DNA of 64,000 bases. It comes from Psychrobacter sp. 28M-43. GTDB taxonomy: Bacteria; Pseudomonadota; Gammaproteobacteria; Pseudomonadales; Moraxellaceae. Shown here in pieces: positions 46,346 through 55,664 of the stretch (positions are counted from its first letter, which is position 1; each line of letters opens with the position of its first letter). Below the pieces are notes generated by a model. That model made no database searches and had not been told where the DNA came from. It saw only the letters and a list, made by a program, of their open reading frames with translations. Location of the stretch: assembly GCF_014770435.1 (NCBI RefSeq), contig NZ_CP061739.1:2480001-2544000 (forward strand), given 5' to 3'. The position numbers and the translations under genes were made by a program.

Positions 46346-48307
46346 TTATCTCATCAATAGCTCATTGACGCGTTTTAGGTAAGCGGCTGGATCGTCTAGC
46401 TGACCGCCATCTGCCAATAACGCTTGATCAAAGATCACTTGCGCCAGATCATCAAACTGCTCACTGCTCTCAAGCTTCTTGATGAGTGGATGATCAGGGT
46501 TTACTTCTAGCGTTGGCTTACTTGCTGGTACGTCCTGACCCATTTGCTGTAGCATCTGAATCATTTGTGGTGATAGCTCACCTTCACCAACGACCAAACA
46601 AGCTGGACTATCGACTAAACGAGTAGACACTTTGACGTCTTTAGCACGCTCGCCCAATGCAGCTTTTAGTTTATCAACAACAGGCTTTAGCGTTTCTTGG
46701 GCTTTCTCCGCTTCCGCTTTTTCTTCATCATCCTGCAAGTCGCCTAGGTCTACTGCGCCTTTCGCGATGTTTTGCAGCGGTGTCTCATCGAATGAGGTCA
46801 AGAAGTTCATTGCCCATTCATCAACACGGCTAGTCATCAGGATAACTTCGATGCCTTTTTTCTTGAATAACTCAAGTTGCGGGCTGTTTTTCGCAGCGGC
46901 TAGATTATCAGCGGTGAGGTAATATATAGCTTTTTGGCCATCCTTCATACGGCCTTTATAGTCTTCAAAGCTTGTCACCAGACCATCTTGCGTGCTGGTG
47001 GCATAACGCAATAACTTGGCAATACGTTCTTGATTGCCTGCGTCTTCGCCTAGACCTTCTTTGACAACATCACCAAACTCTGCATAGAATTGGGCAAATT
47101 TCTCTTGCTTGTCACTGTCTTCGCTATTAGCAAGGCTTGCGAGTAAGGTCAAGATACGGCGAGCGTTACCATCACGAATAGATTTTACATCACGTGACTC
47201 TTGTAATAGCTCACGGCTCACGTTCAATGGCAAGTCTGCTGAATCGATCACACCTTTCACGAAACGCAAATACATCGGTAGCAATTGCTCAGCTTCGTCC
47301 ATGATAAAGACGCGCTTCACATAAAGCTTTAGACCATGCTGCTGCTCACGAGTGTATAGATCAACTGGCGCTTTTTTAGGGATATATAGTAGCTGCGTAT
47401 ACTGTACGCGACCCTCTACACGGTTGTGCGTCCAAGTAAGCGGCGCATCCATGTCATAAGAAATATTCTTATAAAAATCGACATACTCATCATCTTCAAT
47501 TTCAGAGCTAGAGCGAGTCCATAGTGCACTGGCTTTGTTGATTGTTTCCCACTCATCAGTGAGTACCATCTCGCCACCAGCAGGCGTGTCGTCGTTCTCG
47601 TCTTCTTTTACATCTTCTTGCCAGATCTCTTTACGCATTTGAATCGGCAAACTGATATGGTCAGAGTATTTATTAACCAAGCGCTTGATTTTGCTGCGAT
47701 CCAAGTAGTTATCTTCACCCTCGCTATATTCTTCTTTTAGATGCAAAGTAATCGCCGTACCGCGCGTGTCTTTGGTAATAGGCTCAACAGTAAAGCTACC
47801 AGTACCATCTGATACCCAGCGCACGCCTTTATCAGCAGGCTCACCCGCTTTGCGTGATTCGACACTGATGGTATCAGCCACAATAAAACCTGAGTAAAAA
47901 CCAACACCGAACTGACCAATCAATTGACCGTCTTGTTTCTGTGATTCAGACAATTTATCCAAAAATGCTTTGGTACCTGATTTAGCAATCGTACCTAAGT
48001 TTTCGATTGCATCGGCTTCGTTCATACCAATACCATTGTCGGTAAAGGTAATAGTTTTGGCGGCTTCATCGACAGCGATGCGGATTTTTAATTCGCCATC
48101 ATCTTCATAGAGGCTATCATCATTTGTGCCTTCAAAGCGCAACTTATCACAAGCATCCGACGCATTAGATACCAACTCGCGGACAAAAATATCAGCGTTA
48201 GAATATAGTGAATGCGTTACCAAATGCAGTAACTGCGCCACTTCCGCTTCAAACGTATGTTTTTTTAATTCTGGATTCAGACCTTCAGCTTGAGTTGCTT
48301 CACTCAT
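46346..48307 (-). CDS. htpG: Molecular chaperone HtpG (bacterial Hsp90)
   Basis: 653 residues from the ATG at 48307, which has AAAGGAG; the longer frame upstream lacks such a site. N-terminal ATPase: [60 protein letters not shown] and [15 protein letters not shown]. Middle domain [20 protein letters not shown] and the C-terminal dimer helix region follow. ATP-dependent protein folding. A heat-shock-type promoter lies 117 bases upstream, consistent with stress induction. Confidence 0.97.
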   Translation of the reverse strand: MSEATQAEGLNPELKKHTFEAEVAQLLHLVTHSLYSNADIFVRELVSNASDACDKLRFEGTNDDSLYEDDGELKIRIAVDEAAKTITFTDNGIGMNEADAIENLGTIAKSGTKAFLDKLSESQKQDGQLIGQFGVGFYSGFIVADTISVESRKAGEPADKGVRWVSDGTGSFTVEPITKDTRGTAITLHLKEEYSEGEDNYLDRSKIKRLVNKYSDHISLPIQMRKEIWQEDVKEDENDDTPAGGEMVLTDEWETINKASALWTRSSSEIEDDEYVDFYKNISYDMDAPLTWTHNRVEGRVQYTQLLYIPKKAPVDLYTREQQHGLKLYVKRVFIMDEAEQLLPMYLRFVKGVIDSADLPLNVSRELLQESRDVKSIRDGNARRILTLLASLANSEDSDKQEKFAQFYAEFGDVVKEGLGEDAGNQERIAKLLRYATSTQDGLVTSFEDYKGRMKDGQKAIYYLTADNLAAAKNSPQLELFKKKGIEVILMTSRVDEWAMNFLTSFDETPLQNIAKGAVDLGDLQDDEEKAEAEKAQETLKPVVDKLKAALGERAKDVKVSTRLVDSPACLVVGEGELSPQMIQMLQQMGQDVPASKPTLEVNPDHPLIKKLESSEQFDDLAQVIFDQALLADGGQLDDPAAYLKRVNELLMR

Positions 48308-48423
48308 AAAAACTCCTTTAAATTCTATGAAAGACCTATTATCAGATAACAATATACTCACTAAAGCCGTTCTCGTAATGTTAGAGAACTTGCCGTATGT
48401 AATACCGTTAAACTGTCTATACT

Positions 48424-48450
48424 AATAGGGGCAACGAAAAAAAATTCAAG
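48424..48450 (-). promoter_or_regulatory. Sigma-32-type (heat-shock) promoter of htpG
   Basis: On the minus strand: CTTGAAT at 48450-48444, a 12-base spacer (13 counted from CTTGAA), then CCCCTATT at 48431-48424. This is close to the sigma-32 consensus CTTGAAA-N11-16-CCCCATNT. The start codon is 117 bases downstream. Confidence 0.75.
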
Positions 48451-48474
48451 CTCAAAAGCCCTATTCAATAAAAA

Positions 48475-48502
48475 ACACCGCGCTTGTTTACTAAGGCGGT
48501 GT
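48475..48502 (-). terminator. Terminator in front of htpG, ending the unit that holds the 17-bp repeats
   Basis: ACACCGC and GCGGTGT form a stem with a 14-base loop. On the minus strand it is followed by TTTTTTA. It lies about 100 bases after the 24-codon ORF and about 400 bases after the thioesterase gene. Confidence 0.65.
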
Positions 48503-48600
48503 TCTGGTGTCAGTTATTTGCTTACTAGGCTATTTACTTGCTTCGCATTTAATTGCTCAGTTATTTTCTGATATAGCAATCAACGCGCAAATAACAGCGA

Positions 48601-48675
48601 CTATTCTGAATATGCTTCTATCAATATATCCCAGAGAGTCGTCAGCTTTTTTGAAAATTGAGTATGGGTTTTCAT
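48601..48675 (-). CDS. Candidate 24-residue small protein, unknown
   Basis: ATG at 48675, TAG at 48603-48601, preceded by GAGGT four bases upstream, a very good ribosome site. The peptide begins MKTHTQFSKKLTTLWDIL and ends EAYSE, an amphipathic helix pattern. It lies between a 17-base tandem repeat and a terminator, so it could be the coding part of a small transcript. The length is too short for coding statistics; it may be chance. Confidence 0.4.
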   Translation of the reverse strand: MKTHTQFSKKLTTLWDILIEAYSE

Positions 48676-48707
48676 AGTAACCTCTATGTCGATTAACATC
48701 GGCTTGT

Positions 48708-48809
48708 TAGTAATATTATCTTTTTAGTAATATTATCTTTTTAGTAATATTATCTTTTTAGTAATATTATCTTTTTAGTAATATTATCTTTTTAGTAATA
48801 TTGTCTTGT
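48708..48809. repeat. 17-base tandem repeat, six copies
   Basis: TAGTAATATTATCTTTT occurs as five identical units starting at 48708, 48725, 48742, 48759 and 48776, followed by one altered copy (48793-48809). 102 bases in total with an exact 17-base period. Identical copies argue for recent slippage expansion. It lies 33 bases upstream of the 24-codon ORF. Confidence 0.92.
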
Positions 48810-48909
48810 TAGCTACTATTAAAACCATTTCTCTATTATTTGTATAATTAATTGATTACAACGTATTATTTTATTTTACAAAACTATAAACTGACTGACT
48901 CTTAGCCTT

Positions 48910-49725
48910 TTAACGTGGCATCGGACGAATAGTAAGGATTTGCTCACTACGACCAAAAGGGCCGTATACATCGTGCAATACCGCACTGGTCAATCCGATA
49001 CCATCATCGCCATATTGTTGTACAGCCTCGATACCGAGCCAGCGACCTTTTGGCGAGCGATGCATATGGATTTGCAAATCAGTATTGGGAAACATCCATT
49101 CTAACTTAGATAAACCAAGACCCAATCTTGGTACAACACCATTGGCAGTATCGACCATACCTAATAGATGCACCAAGTCATCAGTCGGCTCGCCTTCTAC
49201 CATGTCTAGATCATTGGTAATCCATACCATACCACGACCAGATCGACGGTCTTCTGTCGCTACTAGACGTACGCTTTCAATAAAGCCGCCCGGCCAGCCT
49301 TTCATACCTTCCCAAACTGGTAATTCTTCAGGTTTATATTCTGCTGGTTGATCTTCAAGTCCGGCAATCTCGCTGGTATCTTGAGTAATTAGTCGCCACG
49401 CTCTTGCAATGATAGCATCGCGGCCACGGCTACTCATGACCGCTTCGACCAGCTCAATAGTCTTACCCGGTCGGATACAGCGAGTAGTGATAGTAAAATC
49501 GTCAAGCGGTATTAGCCCCAAGATATCGAGGCTCACACGTGCGATACGGGTATTAGGTTGTGGCGCGAAGCTGTTAATCTCGGCTGTTAATAGGCCTGTT
49601 GCTGGCGCCATGTGCTGCTCATGCTCATTCCAAGCACCTTGAGCATGCTTGGTTGGCTGATAATGCGCCACACTGATACCGTCTTCTTGTAATTCTCGTT
49701 TAATAAACTTGTAATAAGCAGTCAT
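48910..49725 (-). CDS. Acyl-CoA thioesterase-like protein (double hot-dog)
   Basis: 271 residues in two halves, each a hot-dog-like fold: N-terminal (about 30-110; ARVSLDILGLIPLDDFTITTRCIRPGKTIELVEAVMSSRGRDAIIARAWRL) and C-terminal (about 150-265; VDTANGVVPRLG, HMHRSPKGRWLGIEAVQQYGDDGIGLTSAVLHDVYGPFGRSEQIL). The pattern fits the TesB/4HBT_3 thioesterase-like family, which hydrolyses acyl-CoA. The substrate is not known. Start ATG at 49725. Confidence 0.82.
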   Translation of the reverse strand: MTAYYKFIKRELQEDGISVAHYQPTKHAQGAWNEHEQHMAPATGLLTAEINSFAPQPNTRIARVSLDILGLIPLDDFTITTRCIRPGKTIELVEAVMSSRGRDAIIARAWRLITQDTSEIAGLEDQPAEYKPEELPVWEGMKGWPGGFIESVRLVATEDRRSGRGMVWITNDLDMVEGEPTDDLVHLLGMVDTANGVVPRLGLGLSKLEWMFPNTDLQIHMHRSPKGRWLGIEAVQQYGDDGIGLTSAVLHDVYGPFGRSEQILTIRPMPR

Positions 49726-49779
49726 AGCTATCCTATATTTGGCACTTTCATCTGTATTTTTTATTTAAGCTTGTACTTT

Positions 49780-50028
49780 TTATTTGTGGATAAGCTCTTG
49801 TTTTCTTAGCGTGAGAATACGGCGCGCCTTTTGTAAGAAAAATAACAAACAGATCATGACTACTGCGAGCATCGCATAAAAAAAGCTTTTTTCTGCCATA
49901 AACTTCATGATATTCATAAACAATACGAAAACCACTGCTGCCATCACTAGCATATTGAGTTTTAGTTGCTTATTGACTTCAGCGAGCGTGGCCTCTGCCA
50001 ATACAAATCTGGCTTTTGGTTCTTTCAT
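49780..50028 (-). CDS. Small two-segment membrane protein, unknown
   Basis: 82 residues. A cytoplasmic N-terminus (about 25), two hydrophobic segments (26-43 and 48-66) and a basic C-terminus (RRILTLRKQELIHK). AAGGTC stands close to the ATG. It lies between the thioesterase and ispH genes on the same strand. No family recognised. Confidence 0.6.
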   Translation of the reverse strand: MKEPKARFVLAEATLAEVNKQLKLNMLVMAAVVFVLFMNIMKFMAEKSFFYAMLAVVMICLLFFLQKARRILTLRKQELIHK

Positions 50029-50087
50029 GCGACCTTATCCATATCAATGATGGTTCATACAAATATAAATACAAACACGAATATTAG

Positions 50088-51044
50088 TTACTTACCGACC
50101 TGAGTGACAGGTATCCGCAACGCTTTTGGCAGACTAAACGTCACATTTTCTTCAATACCAGATAGCTCACTAGGTAGATCGCCACCCCAGTCTTGCAGCT
50201 GTTGCAATACTTCTTGGATCAACACTTCGGGCGCGGATGCACCAGCGGTCACGCCTATACTATGCACACCATCTAACCAACGCTTGTCCATCTCACTGGC
50301 ATTATCGATTAAATACGCTCGGCAATTCATACGCTCAGCCAGCTCACGCAAGCGATTAGAGTTTGATGAGTTTGGCGAACCAACTACCAAGACTACTTCA
50401 CAGCGACTGGCCAAATCTTTTACCGCATCTTGGCGGTTTTGAGTGGCATAGCAAATGTCGTCTTTGCGAGGGCCTTGGATACTAGGAAACTTTTCACGCA
50501 GCGCATCGATGACGCGCGCAGTATCATCCATCGACAAGGTTGTCTGAGTCACAAATGCCAAGCGTTCGGCATCTTGTACAGTCAATGCAGCCACATCACC
50601 TTCATCTTCGACCAGATGAATCTGCCCACCATGGCGACGATTAAAGCGCCCCATAGTGCCTTCTACCTCTGGATGTCCTGCATGCCCTATCAACACCGCA
50701 TCCATCCCATCTTGCGCAAACTTTGCCACTTCGATATGTACTTTAGTCACTAACGGGCATGTTGCATCAAAAACAGTAATATCACGGCGACTAGCCTCAT
50801 CTTCAACTGCTTTAGAAACCCCGTGAGCAGAAAAGATAACAACAGATCCATCTGGCACTTCGTGAAGCTCTTCAACGAATACCGCACCACGATTGGCCAA
50901 GTCTGACACCACAAACTTATTATGCACAACTTCATGACGGACATAAATAGGCGGCTCGAAACGTGTCAATGCTTCATTAACAATCGCAATTGCACGGTCC
51001 ACACCAGCACAAAATCCACGGGGATTGGCAAGATAAATTTGCAT
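50088..51044 (-). CDS. ispH: 4-hydroxy-3-methylbut-2-enyl diphosphate reductase IspH
   Basis: 318 residues from the ATG at 51044 ([15 protein letters not shown]); an in-frame ATG five codons upstream is less likely. The three [4Fe-4S] ligands are Cys 12, Cys 96 ([12 protein letters not shown]) and Cys 198 ([11 protein letters not shown]). Glu 126 and Thr 168 are present, the conserved active-site pair. It makes IPP and DMAPP in the last step of the MEP isoprenoid pathway. Divergent from gmk. Confidence 0.96.
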   Translation of the reverse strand: MQIYLANPRGFCAGVDRAIAIVNEALTRFEPPIYVRHEVVHNKFVVSDLANRGAVFVEELHEVPDGSVVIFSAHGVSKAVEDEASRRDITVFDATCPLVTKVHIEVAKFAQDGMDAVLIGHAGHPEVEGTMGRFNRRHGGQIHLVEDEGDVAALTVQDAERLAFVTQTTLSMDDTARVIDALREKFPSIQGPRKDDICYATQNRQDAVKDLASRCEVVLVVGSPNSSNSNRLRELAERMNCRAYLIDNASEMDKRWLDGVHSIGVTAGASAPEVLIQEVLQQLQDWGGDLPSELSGIEENVTFSLPKALRIPVTQVGK

Positions 51045-51417
51045 AAAAAGGCCTATCATTGGATAATTTATAGTTAAAACGTATTTTTGAATTTTTTATT
51101 CAAAAGTTGGGGCGAAATCAATGCTCTACTTTAGCATAATTTGCTTTTGTCGCTCTCTAAAATAGCTGTCTGCTCATAGCAATATTTTGTAGGCAAACCT
51201 CAGCATACTTACGACATATTGCAAAACCAGCTTTAACTTGTATAAAAGCAGTTTATAATAATGCATCTATTATAATTTCTATCGCCATACATGATGGCGT
51301 TTTTTATTTTTTCCAGTCTTTGTTTTTGACTGAGGCACTGCTTAACTTTTTATCAACACGCATTTATTACAATACATTTTACGAGTTACTAAGACACCTT
51401 CTATTAGGATAAATTGT
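51045..51417. other. Divergent intergenic region between ispH and gmk
   Basis: 373 bases without a gene. A terminator-like hairpin at 51283-51312 lies on the gmk side, listed separately. No clear RNA gene could be assigned. Confidence 0.5.
51283..51312 (+). terminator. Terminator-like hairpin in the gmk leader
   Basis: CGCCAT, a five-base loop, ATGGCG, then TTTTTTATTTTTT. No plus-strand gene precedes it. It could attenuate gmk transcription or end a small RNA made from 51.1-51.28 kb. Confidence 0.6.
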
Positions 51418-52044
51418 ATGACAGGTTCATTATTCATCGTTACTGCCGCTTCAGGTACTGGCAAGACCTCACTGGTTAAGCAATTGCTTGCTACCACCAA
51501 TGACTTGACTGTCAGCGTCTCTCATACCACTCGCGCACCACGCCCAGGCGAGATTGACGGTCAGCACTACCATTTCACAGATACCGATAGCTTTACCAAT
51601 GGTATCAATGCGGGTCTATTTCTAGAGCATGCTGAAGTATTTGGTAACTATTATGGCACGTCAGAGGAAAGTGTACGTACTCAGCTAGCGGCGGGTATCG
51701 ACGTTATTTTGGAGATTGACTGGCAAGGCGCGACGCAAATCAGAAATATCTTTCCCGATGCCATTATGGTTTTTATTCTACCACCTAGCATTGCGACATT
51801 ACGTCAACGTCTCTCAACCCGCGCGCAGGATTCTGTAGAAGTTATAGAGCGCCGTCTAGCTGGCGCGGTCACCGAAATGGCACAATACGTGAATGCTGAC
51901 TATGTAGTGATCAATGATAATTTTGACGTAGCATTAGCTGAGTTAAAAGCCATTATCGTGGCCGACAGACAGACGCTTGGTCGTCAGCAGCAGCGCTATC
52001 ATCGCACGATTAGCAACTTGCTAAACACTCAGGTAGAAGAGTAA
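51418..52044 (+). CDS. gmk: Guanylate kinase
   Basis: 208 residues. P-loop [20 protein letters not shown]-binding [21 protein letters not shown] and [14 protein letters not shown], then the lid region [15 protein letters not shown]. It phosphorylates GMP/dGMP, feeding GTP and ppGpp pools. It starts the gmk-rpoZ-spoT-ridA-priA plus-strand series known across gamma-proteobacteria. AGGAT before the ATG. Confidence 0.97.
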   Translation: MTGSLFIVTAASGTGKTSLVKQLLATTNDLTVSVSHTTRAPRPGEIDGQHYHFTDTDSFTNGINAGLFLEHAEVFGNYYGTSEESVRTQLAAGIDVILEIDWQGATQIRNIFPDAIMVFILPPSIATLRQRLSTRAQDSVEVIERRLAGAVTEMAQYVNADYVVINDNFDVALAELKAIIVADRQTLGRQQQRYHRTISNLLNTQVEE

Positions 52045-52208
52045 ACTAAGCACAAGCAGCTAATCTCGTAAGTAGATATAAAAAGCAACTACGCGGCTTG
52101 GCAAAAAATGCTATAATATTTAGCTATCCCCCTTTATATTTTTGATATTATTTTTATTGAGTGGCGGGCAAGGTCCGTTACTAATAGAAACAACCGAGGT
52201 AGCTATTT

Positions 52209-52469
52209 ATGGCACGAGTGACGATTGAAGATTGTTTGGATAATGTTGATAATCGCTTTGAGCTAATTTTGGTCGCAAGCAAACGCGCCCGTCAATTGGC
52301 CAAAGGTATTGCCGAGCCGTTGGTTGACGTTGATAACGACAAGCCTACAGTATTGGCACTACGTGAAATTGCCGCTGGCAAAATCACACGCGACATCCTA
52401 AATCAGCCAGAGCATAATTTTGCTACTAGCTCATTAGATTTAGCATTGTCAGGCGACCACAGCTTCTAA
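52209..52469 (+). CDS. rpoZ: RNA polymerase omega subunit
   Basis: 86 residues with [33 protein letters not shown] and LREIAAGKI, the omega signature. It stabilises beta-prime and takes part in ppGpp binding. GAGGT lies before the ATG. gmk is upstream and spoT downstream, the standard order. Confidence 0.97.
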   Translation: MARVTIEDCLDNVDNRFELILVASKRARQLAKGIAEPLVDVDNDKPTVLALREIAAGKITRDILNQPEHNFATSSLDLALSGDHSF

Positions 52470-52808
52470 TAAGTTGTTTTGATAAGATGTATTTTATAGA
52501 GCCAATAGCGTTTTTATAAAATAAGTACACATCTTGATCAACTATAGAGACCACAGCATAGGCTGTGGTTTTTTGGTTGTAATAATAATGTATTGGCTAT
52601 TTTGGTCACCATTTATCCCCAAAATAGACCACTGAGTGAAATTTTTTCATCGCCCATACGCTTATCAGTTGACATTGAAAGCGATTTGCGATTAATTAGA
52701 GAATGGCGTACTCATCCTTAAGTTTTGTATGGTAGGTCATTATTTAGCCTCCATTTGCTTCGGTAAGTGGCCCAACAAGTAGGTCATGGAAAATAGGATC
52801 ATCATTTT
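52470..52808. other. Intergenic region between rpoZ and spoT
   Basis: 339 bases. A terminator (52550-52575) follows rpoZ, and TTGACA at about 52671 with a loose -10 16-17 bases on may be the spoT promoter. No gene seen. Confidence 0.5.
52550..52575 (+). terminator. Terminator of rpoZ
   Basis: ACCACAGC, loop ATAG, GCTGTGGT, then TTTTT, about 80 bases after the rpoZ stop codon. Confidence 0.85.
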
Positions 52809-55007
52809 ATGAGTCAAACCCTACCCAAACTCAGTCATCACCTCGTCGATGATGCTCAATATAATTTACTACGTTCGGTAGGTTATCTCACTGCTGCTGA
52901 GCGCCGTGATATTGTTGATGCTTGTGAGTTCGGAGATATTGCGCACATTAAAGACAAGCGCAAATCAGGGGAACCTTATATCACGCATCCAATCGCTGTC
53001 GCTGAGATACTAGCGGGCTTTCGCTTAGATCGAGATACCATCATTGCAGCAATTTTGCATGACACGGTCGAAGACACCGAAGTTAGCGATGAGCAAATCA
53101 AGCAGCGTTATGGCGAAATTGTATCAAGACTGGTCGATGGTGTGACCAAGCTAAAGTCCTCTTCACATAACAAACAGCAGAATAAAGCGGCCACCTTTCA
53201 TAAAATTTTGACCGCCACCCTTGCCGACCCGCGTGTACTCATTATCAAGCTTGCTGACCGTCTACATAATATGTCTACGCTTGACGCGGTACGTCCTGAA
53301 AAACAGCGTACTACAGCTCAAGAAACCTTGGATTTTTATGTGCCATTTGCACGATTAATGGGTCTGAATGATATTGCTGACTATATCGAAGTATTGTGTT
53401 ATCGCAATTTAGACTCTGATATGTACAACAAGCTGTCTGATAAACTGCTACAGCATGGGCTTGGACGAAATTTTCAAAGAGAGTCGATTCATCGTTATTT
53501 GAGTATCGTACTAAACAACTTGGATCTCAATGGTCTAGTCAAAGTCTTAGACAATCGTGTGGTCATATATCGTCAGTTTTTCCGCAATCGCGGTGAAATT
53601 AATGCGCTACTGCGTCACTATGCGTTTGAAATCGTCCTCGACAATATCGAAGCATGCGACAAGCTGGCCTATTATTTAATCAAAAAATATCAGATTGATG
53701 ATACCCATATTGCGGATAATATTCGTCGACCGCTGCCAGGTGGTAACCAATCCCTCACCCTCATCTATGAGCGTGACAATGACGTGGTAAAGGTCACTAT
53801 ATTGACTAAGCAAATGCAAAGCGCTGCGAGACTTGGTGTCATCGGGGCAGAGCACGCGTCTGATGTTAGTCAATCGGTTATCCAAGCATCATTGCGCAAC
53901 ATGAAAGATTTGGTCGACGAAGACAATCTAAATGAAAACAGTCCTGATTTCTCAGCAGCAGTCTCTACCATCAATGAGCTGATGGATTATCTGCACTCTA
54001 GTAAGATCATTTGCTACAGTCCTCAAGGGCGTGCTTACGAGCTTCCACAGGGTGCAACGGCACTAGATTTTGCCTACGCGGTCGGGCCTATGATTGGTAA
54101 CGTTGCCGTTGGTGCAAATATCGACGGTAAAGCTGCAAAGCTTGGTACCGTGGTAAAAAATGGACAGTCCGTTGAGATAGAAGTGAATAGCCACTCAGAA
54201 CCAAAAGCGGAGTGGCTAGGATTTGTAGTGACTAACAAAGCTCGTGAAGAGATTTTACGTTGGTTCAAAGACTTGTCTGTCGCTGACAAACAACACCATG
54301 GCAGGCAAGCATTAGATCGTGCGCTCAGAACGCATCAGAAAAGTTTTGACGACTTGACAGATGCTGACTGGAAAGACCTGACTGAATGGCGTGGCCTAAC
54401 TGAAAAAGATGCGTTATTTGAACAAATAAGCTCAGGTACGCTACTTCCTCAGCTAGTAGTGACACGTTTATTTAGCGATGAGCTGAGCGACCTACAGGCG
54501 AAAGTACATAGCGATGACATGACCCAACCGCAACAGCTGATTGCAAATGCTGCTGGCGTCGAGCTTGATTTTGCTAATTGTTGTCATCCAATATATGGCG
54601 ACCCTATCGTAGGGCATTTATCGCGTCATGGTTTGGTCGTTCATCGTCATAAGTGTTTCTCACTGGATGATATCCGTAAGGACAATCCTTATCAGGTCAT
54701 CCAATTACGTTGGCGCAATGACAATGCAGTCAAACAAGGCGACATCGGCGAGCATGACCTAAAAAATAGCGGCAAGATTCGTTTTCCTGCTTATTTAAAG
54801 CTCTCTATTGCGCTTAGTGACGAGCAAATCAGTGAAGTTATCTATCACTTACGCCAGCTCAATATGGGTGTGGAAACCGTTGATGTTCGCAATACTGATA
54901 CCATCATTCATATTGTAGTACGTAGTCGCAATCACTTAGCACAGGGCATTCGTGAACTACGCTCGCTGCTAGGTTTCCCTAACATTATACGGTTATATCA
55001 ATTATAA
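52809..55007 (+). CDS. spoT: ppGpp hydrolase SpoT with degenerate synthetase domain
   Basis: 732 residues. The HD hydrolase domain is intact: YITHP (His 60), AAILHDTVEDT (His 84, Asp 85, Glu 88, Asp 89) and LADRLHNMSTLDAV. The region of the synthetase domain (about 240-345) lacks the usual substrate motifs: the GYQSLHT motif is GNQSLTL, and the EIQIRT motif is KVTILTK. The TGS domain (about 398-465; YSPQGRAYELPQGATALDFAYAVG) and C-terminal ACT domain (from about 655) are present. It should degrade ppGpp, and probably not make it, as reported for Acinetobacter SpoT. A RelA elsewhere would then be the synthetase. Confidence 0.93.
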   Translation: MSQTLPKLSHHLVDDAQYNLLRSVGYLTAAERRDIVDACEFGDIAHIKDKRKSGEPYITHPIAVAEILAGFRLDRDTIIAAILHDTVEDTEVSDEQIKQRYGEIVSRLVDGVTKLKSSSHNKQQNKAATFHKILTATLADPRVLIIKLADRLHNMSTLDAVRPEKQRTTAQETLDFYVPFARLMGLNDIADYIEVLCYRNLDSDMYNKLSDKLLQHGLGRNFQRESIHRYLSIVLNNLDLNGLVKVLDNRVVIYRQFFRNRGEINALLRHYAFEIVLDNIEACDKLAYYLIKKYQIDDTHIADNIRRPLPGGNQSLTLIYERDNDVVKVTILTKQMQSAARLGVIGAEHASDVSQSVIQASLRNMKDLVDEDNLNENSPDFSAAVSTINELMDYLHSSKIICYSPQGRAYELPQGATALDFAYAVGPMIGNVAVGANIDGKAAKLGTVVKNGQSVEIEVNSHSEPKAEWLGFVVTNKAREEILRWFKDLSVADKQHHGRQALDRALRTHQKSFDDLTDADWKDLTEWRGLTEKDALFEQISSGTLLPQLVVTRLFSDELSDLQAKVHSDDMTQPQQLIANAAGVELDFANCCHPIYGDPIVGHLSRHGLVVHRHKCFSLDDIRKDNPYQVIQLRWRNDNAVKQGDIGEHDLKNSGKIRFPAYLKLSIALSDEQISEVIYHLRQLNMGVETVDVRNTDTIIHIVVRSRNHLAQGIRELRSLLGFPNIIRLYQL

Positions 55008-55023
55008 TAAGCGCATTTGCTGA

Positions 55024-55055
55024 TTTGCATCACTGATATAGTCGTGATGCAAATA
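55024..55055 (+). terminator. Hairpin after spoT
   Basis: ATTTGCATCAC at 55024 and GTGATGCAAAT at 55045 are a perfect 11-base inverted repeat, about 17 bases after the spoT stop codon. No T run follows, so its terminator role is uncertain. Confidence 0.5.
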
Positions 55056-55120
55056 GCTAAAATAGAACTGCTATTCTAGTAGCAATGAATCACTCACATA
55101 AAATATAAAAGGGATACCCC

Positions 55121-55501
55121 ATGACTCGTCAAACCATCCAAACTGATAAAGCACCTGCAGCAGTTGGCACCTATTCTCAAGCTGTAAAAGTCGGCAATAC
55201 TGTTTATATCTCAGGTCAGCTTGGTTTTGATCCTGACACTATGGAGCTAAGAGAAGGTTTTAAAGCACAGGCTGAGCAAGTATTTGAAAACATCAAAGCT
55301 ATCTGTGAAGCAGCTGGTGGCAGTCTAAATGACGTGGTCAAATTCAATGTATCTTTGACTGATTTGAGTGATTTTGCCGTCTTGAACGAAGTGTTTGTCG
55401 CCAATCTAAGCGAGCCATACCCTGCCCGTGCTGCCGTCCAAGTAGCTGCTCTACCTAAAGGTGGTGTGGTAGAAATTGAGTCTATTCTTTATATTGAATA
55501 A
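55121..55501 (+). CDS. ridA: RidA-family enamine/imine deaminase
   Basis: 126 residues. Motifs AVGTYSQAVKVGNTVYISGQLGFDP, GGSLNDVVKFNVSLTDLSDFAVLNEVF and PYPARAAVQVAALPKGGVVEIESI contain the conserved Arg and Glu of the trimeric fold. It clears reactive 2-aminoacrylate intermediates from PLP enzymes. Good AAGGGAT site. Standard position after spoT. Confidence 0.96.
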   Translation: MTRQTIQTDKAPAAVGTYSQAVKVGNTVYISGQLGFDPDTMELREGFKAQAEQVFENIKAICEAAGGSLNDVVKFNVSLTDLSDFAVLNEVFVANLSEPYPARAAVQVAALPKGGVVEIESILYIE

Positions 55502-55591
55502 GACGATATTTGATGCTTAATATTAGGTACTAATTGTTAAGCGCTCATTATTAAGTGCTAGTTTTAGCAACAGCCTATAAGTTATATCACC

Positions 55592-55618
55592 ATAAGCTTA
55601 GCATCATGCTAAGCTTAT
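55592..55618. repeat. Perfect 27-base palindrome between ridA and priA
   Basis: ATAAGCTTAGCAT, a central C, ATGCTAAGCTTAT: 13-base arms with no mismatch. No T run follows, so it resembles an operator or a large cruciform/hairpin rather than a classic terminator. Confidence 0.7.
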
Positions 55619-55664
55619 TGGTCTCCGTTCTATTATTCTGATCTCATGTTCACCTAATAAGACT

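Larger units (their letters stand above)
48308..48909. other. Intergenic region between htpG and the thioesterase gene
   Basis: 602 bases. Contents: heat-shock-type promoter of htpG (48424-48450), a minus-strand terminator (48475-48502), a 24-codon ORF candidate (48601-48675) and a 17-base tandem repeat (48708-48809), each listed separately. The remainder shows nothing recognisable. Confidence 0.6.

Noticed and set aside
48708..48809. CRISPR array
   Set aside because: The 17-base units are directly adjacent with no spacers, and no cas genes are present.
52536..52546. Partial third copy of the MITE-like repeat (ATCAACTATAG)
   Set aside because: Only about ten bases match one terminus; flanking sequence shows no further similarity.
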